Positions 1 through 5,544 of a stretch of DNA of 10,003 nucleotides are shown in pieces (positions within the stretch are counted from its first letter, which is position 1; every line of letters starts with the position of its first letter). Origin of the DNA: Betaproteobacteria bacterium (GTDB taxonomy: Bacteria; Pseudomonadota; Gammaproteobacteria; Burkholderiales; Burkholderiaceae_E); NCBI GenBank assembly GCA_009922405.1, contig RFVZ01000082.1:1-10003 (forward strand). Reading direction: 5' to 3'. The position numbers and the translations under genes were made by a program. The notes under the pieces were generated by a model. That model ran no database searches, had not been told where the DNA came from, and saw nothing but the letters and a program-made list of their open reading frames with translations.

Positions 1-2397
1 ATGGAACTCAGGCAAAACGGGTTCACCGAGTTCGTTGGTCGCCAAAAACCATTCGCCTTGCAGGCGCAGGGGCGCATTGCCTGGCTCGGTGGCTGCGACC
101 GTATTCGGCCGGGTGCCGGCCGCGATGAAAATCGATCGTGCCGGCAGTCGAATCGGGTCTGGTTCCGCTGCCAACAGACCGGTTTGAGCGTTTCGCTTGA
201 ACCAAACCGCGCGCGCAGCACCAAACTCGTCGGTTTCGATCTCGATCGGAGCCCGGTTTTCGATGATCTTGACCCCCTCATTGAGCGCACTTTCGAGCTC
301 TTCAGGGTTCAGTCGGTAGGCGGGGCTTTCGACTAACGAACGACGATAAACCACGGTCACACCACCCCAGGCCGCCAGCAAAGGCCCGAAGTTTGGTTGC
401 CGCCCACTCACGGCGGCTGCTGCACGTTCGGCACGGACGGCGCGGCCATGCGCGATGAACTCTTCAGCGATCAACTGATCTTCTGCAGATCGTTCAGGCG
501 CTGGGACTGATCCCGCGATCGATGGGGTGATCGACTCAGTGATCGATGCGGTGATCGATTCTTCTCGATCAAGGAATCGTTCAACATGTAAGACGTAGTA
601 GGCGCCCGCTTCGGTCGCGGTATCAATCGCGGTCAGCCCACCGCCGATGACCACCACAGGCATTCGAATCTGAAGGTTTGCGACCGAGTCGCGTCGGGCC
701 GCGCCGGTCGATTGCAAGGCCATCAGGAAATCACTCGCGGTCCGAACACCCCGGGCCAGTCCGCCGGGAATATCGATCATCGACGGCGCACCTGCCCCGG
801 TAGCGAGTGCGACATGATCAAACCCTATCGCGAAGGCATCATCGAGCGTGATCGTGCCACCCAGGCGAACGCCTCCGGCTAACGCGAATCCCTCACGGCG
901 CTCCAGCAAGAGTCGGATCAAGGTCAGGAAATTTTTGTCCCACCGGACAGTGATTCCATATTCCGCAACGCCACCAAACCCGCGCGGCATCCGCTTCGAG
1001 AGCGGCTCGATGAGCGATTCGATTTCAATGATCGGTTCAACCGCAATTGGTTGTTCGAGCGGTTCGAGCTTGAGGCCATCCACCGCGAACACGGCATGGC
1101 CATCCTGCATCAGATGATGGGCCAGCGTGAACCCGGCCGGACCGAGTCCCGCAACGAGTACTTTGTGTCCGGTTGGCGGACGCGGCACAGGTCGGTTGAG
1201 ATTTAGTGGATTCCATCGCGTCAAAAGCGAATAGATCTCGAATCCCCAGGGCAGCTCAAGCACATCCCGAAGGGTCCGCGTTTCGGCGCGTGGGATATCG
1301 ACCGGTGTTTGTTGCTGAAAGACACACGCCTTAGAACAGTCATTGCAAATACGATGACCTGTTGCTGCGCAAAACGGGTTCTCAATCATGATCAGCGCGA
1401 GAGCCGTCACCGGTAGTCCCTGCGTCCGTGCGAACAAGAACTCGCTGATTCTTTCTTCGAGCGGGCATCCAGCGAGTGGATCTGACCTGATCGGCACAAC
1501 CCTCGAAACAACCCTCGGAACAGCGCTCGAAACAGCGCTCGAAACAGCGCTCGGCACAATCTGCGCCATCGCCTTGGGCCCACTGACGCCATGGGCGCAG
1601 CTGTCCTTACCCTGTTTGTGACAGTGCAGACAGTAGCGGGCCTCGTCGAGCGCCGTGAGCGCGGGGCCGCCGTCGTCGGTTAGGTCAAATCCGTCGCGCG
1701 CGTGCTCGGATGGTGGCTGAGCCTGGGCTAAATCAGGCGGGGCCGGTCGAGGGCGCGGCAGCCGAAACAGTCGTCCGCGCGCGTGCCATTGCTGGCCCGC
1801 TTCGGTATGCACGGCCCAGGCCGCATAGCGCCGCGCGGCCGCCAGCTTTTGTTCGACTGGCTCAGCTGGATCGCCACTCGCTTGGCTCTCCATTTGCCAA
1901 TCAGTGACTGCCCGAACAAAAGCGGCTTCGAAGGCCTCGGCCGCACTGGCTGTTGCCCCACCATTCAGCTCGAACCAACCCTGCAATTGGCGTCTCAGTG
2001 CATCCGCATCAAGACCTTGCACCTCGTCCGGTGAAATCGCTAGCGCAGCCTGACGGCGGACAAATTTCCATTTGATTCGAAAGAATGGCTCTGCCGCATT
2101 CGCAGCCTCGGCGAGCGCCTCAAGTGCTTCTGAGACCCCGAACAAGGTGCCGATGAACTGCTCAAGCGCTGGGCCAAGTGCAAGCAGTAGTTCGGCTTCC
2201 GCGGCCCGGCCTAAATCCCCCGGTGTGGATCGGGCCGCGAGTAACCGCTCTGCGAGCGAGGGTTCTTTCGCTCGAAGTTGTTCGACAAAGGCTTGATCCA
2301 CCCGGACTAAACCGCCTCGGCGGTAAAGTTCCCTGAACGCTATCCCAAATCCCAGGACCTGGTTTGCATCGTCGACTGCGCCAGGTTCCGCAGTCAT
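1..2397 (-). CDS. GltD-like FAD/NAD(P)-dependent oxidoreductase with Fe-S motifs (C-terminus off window)
   Basis: The minus strand is open from the ATG at 2397 to base 1, giving 799 residues with no stop; the rest lies beyond the window. Seen: cysteines C256, C259, C267 and C311 (CPLEERISE), then C343 and C351-xx-C354-xxx-C358, resembling the two N-terminal 4Fe-4S motifs of the glutamate synthase small subunit family. A dinucleotide-binding motif GLGPAGF follows at 417-423, a second glycine motif VVIGGGLTAID at about 582-592, and AAGTRPNT near 757-765. Residues 1-250 are an alanine-rich region I do not recognise as a named domain. From memory, proteobacteria carry proteins of this layout of about 1,100 residues annotated only as pyridine nucleotide-disulfide or FAD-dependent oxidoreductases. 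It lies 39 nt downstream of fdxA, so electron exchange with that ferredoxin is a reasonable inference; the substrate is unknown. There is no clear Shine-Dalgarno before the ATG, but the N-terminus fits the family and the next in-frame ATG is about 175 codons later. Three low-complexity insertions are listed separately. Confidence 0.85.
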   Translation of the reverse strand, partial: MTAEPGAVDDANQVLGFGIAFRELYRRGGLVRVDQAFVEQLRAKEPSLAERLLAARSTPGDLGRAAEAELLLALGPALEQFIGTLFGVSEALEALAEAANAAEPFFRIKWKFVRRQAALAISPDEVQGLDADALRRQLQGWFELNGGATASAAEAFEAAFVRAVTDWQMESQASGDPAEPVEQKLAAARRYAAWAVHTEAGQQWHARGRLFRLPRPRPAPPDLAQAQPPSEHARDGFDLTDDGGPALTALDEARYCLHCHKQGKDSCAHGVSGPKAMAQIVPSAVSSAVSSAVPRVVSRVVPIRSDPLAGCPLEERISEFLFARTQGLPVTALALIMIENPFCAATGHRICNDCSKACVFQQQTPVDIPRAETRTLRDVLELPWGFEIYSLLTRWNPLNLNRPVPRPPTGHKVLVAGLGPAGFTLAHHLMQDGHAVFAVDGLKLEPLEQPIAVEPIIEIESLIEPLSKRMPRGFGGVAEYGITVRWDKNFLTLIRLLLERREGFALAGGVRLGGTITLDDAFAIGFDHVALATGAGAPSMIDIPGGLARGVRTASDFLMALQSTGAARRDSVANLQIRMPVVVIGGGLTAIDTATEAGAYYVLHVERFLDREESITASITESITPSIAGSVPAPERSAEDQLIAEEFIAHGRAVRAERAAAAVSGRQPNFGPLLAAWGGVTVVYRRSLVESPAYRLNPEELESALNEGVKIIENRAPIEIETDEFGAARAVWFKRNAQTGLLAAEPDPIRLPARSIFIAAGTRPNTVAATEPGNAPLRLQGEWFLATNELGEPVLPEFH
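514..561. repeat. 12-bp tandem repeat inside the flavoprotein gene, SIT-type tetrapeptides
   Basis: Three good copies of a 12-bp unit of the form RGTGATCGAYKC lie at 526-537, 538-549 and 550-561, with a weaker fourth at 514-525. On the coding (minus) strand they give residues 613-628, read as ESIT, ASIT, ESIT, PSIA. The unit is a multiple of three, so the frame is kept. The segment follows the second dinucleotide-binding motif and looks like a linker expansion rather than part of the fold. Confidence 0.8.
1000..1068. repeat. Degenerate EPL/EPI low-complexity segment in the flavoprotein gene
   Basis: Coding residues 444-466 (minus strand) are a quasi-repeat built from LEPL, EQPI, VEPI, IEIE and IEPL, rich in Glu, Pro, Ile and Leu. 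The DNA repeats GGTTC/GAGCGGTTCGAGC-like words but is too diverged for a clean unit. It lies between the GLGPAGF motif and the conserved-looking GFGGVAEYGITVRWDKNF stretch. Confidence 0.5.
1498..1557. repeat. Five-copy 12-bp tandem repeat inside the flavoprotein gene
   Basis: Five adjacent 12-bp units: AACCCTCGAAAC (1498), AACCCTCGGAAC (1510), AGCGCTCGAAAC (1522), AGCGCTCGAAAC (1534) and AGCGCTCGGCAC (1546). Copies 3 and 4 are identical. On the minus strand this encodes about residues 282-301, reading SAVS, SAVS, SAVP, RVVS, RVVP. The segment falls between C267 and C311, that is, between ligands of the first putative Fe-S motif. Unit length is a multiple of three, so copy changes would keep the frame. 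Confidence 0.9.
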
Positions 2398-2416
2398 GTC
2401 GGGGGCTGTCTGATCG

Positions 2417-2446
2417 CGCGCGCTTTTTAGGGTGAATTAGCGCGCG
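2417..2446 (-). other. GC-rich inverted repeat at the fdxA stop codon
   Basis: CGCGCGCT (2417-2424) and AGCGCGCG (2439-2446) can form an 8-bp stem with a 14-nt loop that contains the fdxA stop codon. On the transcribed minus strand no T-run follows the stem, so it does not look like an intrinsic terminator. It could stabilise the fdxA 3' end or set the ratio of ferredoxin to flavoprotein. Alternating CG runs pair by chance easily, so this is only a candidate. Confidence 0.35.
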
Positions 2447-2760
2447 AGATGCTGCAACTTTTCGGACACGTCTTTCCAGTCATCCGCGTCCGGCAGAGAC
2501 GGCTTGGTGCGGGTAATCGACGGCCACCCGCGGGCAAGCTCGAGATTAAGCGCGGTGAACCTGACTTCGTTGGGATCGAGATCTTCTTCAGCCTTGATGG
2601 CATTGACCGGGCACTCTGGAATGCAGACGGCACAGTCGATGCACTCGTCGGGGTCAATGACCAGCATGTTCGGACCTTCCCGAAAACAGTCCACCGGGCA
2701 GACGTCGACGCAATCAGTGTATTTGCAGCGGATGCAGGATTCTGTGACGACGTGGGTCAT
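2437..2760 (-). CDS. fdxA: Seven-iron ferredoxin FdxA ([3Fe-4S][4Fe-4S])
   Basis: This is a 107-residue soluble electron carrier, the usual length of FdxA and Azotobacter FdI-type ferredoxins. Seen: C9, C12, C17, C21 followed by PVDC25, then C40-xx-C43-xx-C46-xxx-C50 followed by P. By analogy with Azotobacter FdI, C9, C17 and C50 would hold the 3Fe-4S cluster, and C21, C40, C43 and C46 the 4Fe-4S cluster. The stretches KYTDC, GPNMLVIDPDECIDC and the C-terminal LPDADDW are typical of the family. The ATG at 2760 is chosen because the protein then begins MTHVVTESC, as in relatives. The frame extends to an ATG at 2916, but that would add 52 unrelated residues and cover the intergenic control region. 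No strong Shine-Dalgarno precedes 2760. The large flavoprotein gene follows after 39 nt on the same strand, suggesting co-transcription. The redox partner is not shown by sequence. Confidence 0.95.
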   Translation of the reverse strand: MTHVVTESCIRCKYTDCVDVCPVDCFREGPNMLVIDPDECIDCAVCIPECPVNAIKAEEDLDPNEVRFTALNLELARGWPSITRTKPSLPDADDWKDVSEKLQHLAR

Positions 2761-2798
2761 AGGGCAATCAGGGGTCTGTGGAGCTGAAGTTAGTTCCG

Positions 2799-2804
2799 AT
2801 TCTA
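2799..2804 (-). promoter_or_regulatory. Candidate -10 element for fdxA
   Basis: On the minus strand TAGAAT (2804 to 2799) matches TATAAT at five of six positions. It would start transcription near 2792, giving a leader of about 32 nt before the fdxA ATG. The -35 region at 17-18 bp spacing is poor (TGAACG at best), so an activator or a different promoter is possible. Confidence 0.3.
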
Positions 2805-2831
2805 ACCGCGGAAATGGCAGGTCGTTCAGCA

Positions 2832-2849
2832 CCGTCACCGGACTGTCAC
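2832..2849 (+). promoter_or_regulatory. Pho box (PhoB site) upstream of phnC
   Basis: CCGTCACCGGACTGTCAC contains two heptamers, CCGTCAC and CTGTCAC, separated by 4 bp and therefore spaced 11 bp apart. This is the geometry of the Pho box (CTGTCAT-N4-CTGTCAT). The second heptamer matches six of seven positions of that form; the first matches five of seven. A possible -10, CGTAAT at 2858-2863 (four of six), lies 8 bp downstream, close to the roughly 10 bp seen where PhoB replaces a -35 element. The implied leader to the TTG start at 2900 is about 30 nt. An inverted repeat CGGACT-N9-AGTCCG (2839-2859) overlaps it. The inference is phosphate-starvation induction of phnCDE; effects on divergent fdxA are unknown. 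Confidence 0.55.
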
Positions 2850-2899
2850 AGTTAGTCCGTAATGTCCGCAACAAATTCATCCACCTGACCGGGCCCTGA

Positions 2900-3751
2900 T
2901 TGGCAGCGATTCGCATCTCAAACCTCCGAAAGACCTATCCAGGCGGGCGGCGCGCCGTGGATGGCATTTCATTAGGGATCGAGCCCGGCGAGATGGTCGC
3001 GTTGATCGGGGCGTCAGGTTCCGGAAAGTCAACTCTTCTGCGGCAAATTAATGGCTTGGTACCAGCCGACGCCAACAGTGAGTCTGTGGTCGAAGTCTTT
3101 GGCCAAACCGTGCAACGTTGTGGTCGGCTTGATCCGGCGGTCCGTGAACGGCGCGCTGATATTGGTTTTATATTTCAACAATTCAATCTGGTTGAACGCC
3201 TGCCGGTGGCCACCAACGTGTTGGTTGGTTTGTTGCCGAAAGTTCCGCTGTGGCGGGGTTTACTCGGCCGCTTCAACCTTGCCGAGCGCGAACAAGCGAT
3301 CAAGGCACTAGAGCGCGTAGGGATTGCCGAGCAAGCCTGGCAGCGTGCATCGACTCTGTCTGGCGGGCAACAGCAGCGGGCAGCAATCGCCCGGGCCTTA
3401 GTTCAAGGTGCCCGCATCGTTCTTGCGGATGAACCGATCGCCTCACTCGACCCGGAGGCCTCGCGTCGGGTGATGGCATTGCTGGCCGAGATCAATCGCG
3501 ACCTGGGCGTCACGGTGGTTGTATGCCTACATCAGGTCGAGTATGCGCTGCGGTTTTGTCCGCGAGTGATCGCGCTCCGCGAGGGGCGCATTGTGTTTGA
3601 TGGCGCCTCCAAAAATATCGATCCCGCTCTGTTGGCCGAGGTGTACGGCAGTGAATTAGAAGCGGGCGACAAGCTAGAAATTCGTAGAGAAGCCGGAGTC
3701 GGCGATCAAACCAATCCCCTGTTTATTCATCCTCCTGGAGTTGTTTCATGA
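2900..3751 (+). CDS. phnC: Phosphonate ABC transporter ATP-binding protein PhnC
   Basis: This 283-residue cytoplasmic ATPase powers import through PhnE. Seen: Walker A GASGSGKS (37-44), Q-loop Q93 in FIFQQFNLV, signature LSGGQQQR (153-160), Walker B IVLADE (173-178), D-loop SLD (182-184) and the switch histidine H211 in CLHQVEYAL, a stretch characteristic of PhnC. The length is near the family norm, with a short, variable C-terminal tail after residue 255. The start is TTG at 2900: an in-frame TGA sits immediately before it, and the product then begins IRISNLRKTYPGG as expected for PhnC. There is no obvious Shine-Dalgarno, which with the TTG start suggests weak initiation. The stop overlaps the phnD start by 4 nt (ATGA), indicating translational coupling. 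The Pho box about 50 bp upstream suggests control by phosphate. Confidence 0.95.
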   Translation: MAAIRISNLRKTYPGGRRAVDGISLGIEPGEMVALIGASGSGKSTLLRQINGLVPADANSESVVEVFGQTVQRCGRLDPAVRERRADIGFIFQQFNLVERLPVATNVLVGLLPKVPLWRGLLGRFNLAEREQAIKALERVGIAEQAWQRASTLSGGQQQRAAIARALVQGARIVLADEPIASLDPEASRRVMALLAEINRDLGVTVVVCLHQVEYALRFCPRVIALREGRIVFDGASKNIDPALLAEVYGSELEAGDKLEIRREAGVGDQTNPLFIHPPGVVS

Positions 3752-4731
3752 ATCGTCATCATTTCCTGAAATCTGTCGCGGGTCTCGTAACGGCCGCTGG
3801 CCTGCTTGGCCCCGTGACCGCGATGGCTCGTGATATCGCGTTTGGCATTATTTCGACCGAGTCCGCGCAGAACCTGCGCGCCGCTTGGGCCCCATTGCTT
3901 GAGGACATGCAAAAGCGAACCGGCTTGAAGGTCGATGCTTTTTTTGCGCCCGACTATGCCGGCATCATCGAGGCGATGCGCTTTAACAAAGTACAGGTGG
4001 CTTGGTACGGCAACAAGTCGGCCATGGAAGCGGTAGACCGTTCCAATGGTGAGGTGTTTGTGGCGACTGTTGGCAAGGATGGGGCGGAGGGCTATTACTC
4101 ACACCTGGTGACGCACAAGGACAGCCCCCTGAAGTCGCTCGACGATGTGGTTCGCAACAGCAAGTCGCTGACACTGGGCAATGGAGATCCCAATTCGACC
4201 TCAGGTTTTCTGGTACCGGGTTATTACGCATTTGCGAAGAACAAAATCGATCCGAAGCGGGATTTCAAACTCGCCCGGTCGGCTAACCACGAGGCAAATT
4301 TGCTGGCGGCAGCTAACAAGCAGGTCGACGTTGCCACCAATAACAACGAAAGTCTCGATCGGCTCAAGATCACCAACCCCGCGAAGCACGACGAGGTGAA
4401 GGTGATCTGGACCTCCCCCATGATCCCGGCTGACCCATTGGTGTGGCGCAAGGATCTCGACGCCGAGACGAAAAAGAAGGTTCGCGACTTCTTCGTGTCC
4501 TACGGCCAGCAAGGATCTGAAGTTGCCCGCGAAAGAGACGTTCTGAAGACGCTCGGAATGTCGGGATTCAAGCCTGCTAACGACAGTCATCTGCTGCCGA
4601 TTCGTCAACTCAGCCTGTTCGCAGATCGATTGAAAGTCGAGAACGATACGCAATTGTCGGACGGTGATCGTGCATCAAAACTAGCCGAGTTTGATCGCAA
4701 GCTCGCCGATCTCGCGACTCAGGGTCGTTAA
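3748..4731 (+). CDS. phnD: Periplasmic phosphonate-binding protein PhnD
   Basis: This is the 327-residue solute-binding protein of the importer. Residues 1-27 form a signal peptide: a basic start (MNRHHFLK), a hydrophobic core and an AMA/RD cleavage site. The mature part is very close to E. coli PhnD as I recall it: FGIISTESAQNL (32-43), FFAPDYAGIIEAMRFNKV (65-82), WYGN (86-89), FGNGDPNSTSGF-like GNGDPNSTSGF ending at 154, DVATNNNESLD from 194 and a later DPLVWRKDL. In E. coli this family binds 2-aminoethylphosphonate and other phosphonates; relatives bind phosphite or hypophosphite, so the ligand here is inferred. The ATG overlaps the phnC stop and has a good Shine-Dalgarno, GGAG at 3737-3740, 7 nt upstream. 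phnD is thus better initiated than phnC or phnE, as expected for a binding protein needed in excess. Confidence 0.96.
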   Translation: MNRHHFLKSVAGLVTAAGLLGPVTAMARDIAFGIISTESAQNLRAAWAPLLEDMQKRTGLKVDAFFAPDYAGIIEAMRFNKVQVAWYGNKSAMEAVDRSNGEVFVATVGKDGAEGYYSHLVTHKDSPLKSLDDVVRNSKSLTLGNGDPNSTSGFLVPGYYAFAKNKIDPKRDFKLARSANHEANLLAAANKQVDVATNNNESLDRLKITNPAKHDEVKVIWTSPMIPADPLVWRKDLDAETKKKVRDFFVSYGQQGSEVARERDVLKTLGMSGFKPANDSHLLPIRQLSLFADRLKVENDTQLSDGDRASKLAEFDRKLADLATQGR

Positions 4732-4734
4732 GTC

Positions 4735-5529
4735 GTGACCGAGGCGCGTCGATTGTCTGCGTTGGTTAACCCCCCCCGGCGGGAGTGGGGGGGGTTGATC
4801 GGCTGGGCGATTCTTTGCGCCTTGCTAGGGTTGAGCTGGGAGGGCGCAGATATGCGCCCGGCCGAACTTTTACGCGACTCCGGCAACATGGCCACCTATT
4901 TGCGCGATTTTTTTCCGCCTGACTTTCGAGACTGGAGGATTTTTCTGCACGAGATGATCGTGACGCTCGAAATTGCTCTTTGGGGAACGGCGCTCGCGGT
5001 CATTCTCGCAGTCCCGTGTGGGCTGGCATCGTCAGCCAACATCGCGCCGGTCTGGGTTTATCAGCCGATGCGCCGCCTAATGGATGCCACGCGCGCCATC
5101 AATGAAATGGTGTTTGCCCTCCTGTTTGTGGTCGCGGTGGGACTCGGGCCTTTCGCTGGCGTGCTTGCGCTTTTTGTCCACACCACCGGGATTCTGGCGA
5201 AACTTTTTTCCGAGGCTGTTGAAGCGATCGATCCCCATCCAGTCGAGGGTATTCGGGCCACGGGGGCTACGCCGCTGGCGGAGATCGTATTTGGCGTGTT
5301 ACCCCAGGTGATGCCACTCTGGATTTCTTACACCCTGTACCGGTTCGAATCGAACGTCCGCTCAGCCGCAGTCGTTGGGATCGTCGGTGCCGGTGGCATT
5401 GGTGCCCTGTTATGGGACGTGATCCGGGGTTTTCAGTACGCCCAGACCATGGCCATCATGATCATGATTATCGTAACCGTTAGCGTTTTGGACCTGATTT
5501 CGGCGCGTATTCGCAGAACCTTGATCTAA
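4735..5529 (+). CDS. phnE: Phosphonate ABC transporter permease PhnE
   Basis: This 264-residue inner-membrane permease has the usual PhnE length. Hydrophobic segments lie near residues 20-35, 74-98, 125-154, 185-198 (weaker), 212-231 and 236-258. The ABC permease coupling loop is visible as EAVEAIDPHPVEGIRATGATPLAEI from 160, with the typical EA...G spacing, and would contact PhnC. VVGIVGAGGIGALLWD near 214-229 is a conserved PhnE/MetI-type stretch. The GTG start at 4735 is 3 nt after the phnD stop, with AGGG at 4721-4724, 10 nt upstream. Only one permease gene is present, so a homodimer is likely. Codons 10-22 carry a very strong hairpin (separate entry). No phosphonate catabolic gene follows; the next gene is convergent after 15 bp. 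Confidence 0.95.
   Translation: MTEARRLSALVNPPRREWGGLIGWAILCALLGLSWEGADMRPAELLRDSGNMATYLRDFFPPDFRDWRIFLHEMIVTLEIALWGTALAVILAVPCGLASSANIAPVWVYQPMRRLMDATRAINEMVFALLFVVAVGLGPFAGVLALFVHTTGILAKLFSEAVEAIDPHPVEGIRATGATPLAEIVFGVLPQVMPLWISYTLYRFESNVRSAAVVGIVGAGGIGALLWDVIRGFQYAQTMAIMIMIIVTVSVLDLISARIRRTLI
4764..4800 (+). promoter_or_regulatory. Strong C8/G8 hairpin within the start of phnE
   Basis: AACCCCCCCC (4768-4777) and GGGGGGGGTT (4787-4796) form a perfect 10-bp stem. It extends through U-G, U-A, G-U and G-C pairs to 4764/4800, giving about 14 bp with a 9-nt loop GGCGGGAGT. The stem begins 29 nt after the first base of the phnE start, so it leaves the ribosome-binding site free but must be unwound early in translation. 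No T-run follows, so it is not an ordinary terminator. Possible roles are 3' protection of phnD mRNA, reduction of phnE expression, or none. The two 8-nt homopolymers are also potential slippage sites. Confidence 0.6.
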
Positions 5530-5544
5530 AGCTTTCGAAGGGCC

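Noticed and set aside
514..1557. CRISPR array or mobile-element repeats in the first gene
   Set aside because: The 12-bp units are contiguous, have no spacers, keep the reading frame and encode peptide repeats.
1..2397. High density of GATC and CGATCG words as a special signal
   Set aside because: It was noticed by eye only. Without a genome-wide count it may reflect codon preference, and part of it comes from the 514-561 repeat.
2761..2916. N-terminal extension of fdxA to an ATG at 2916
   Set aside because: FdxA proteins begin at MTHVVT-like sequence and are 107 residues long; the extension covers the Pho box and the phnC start.
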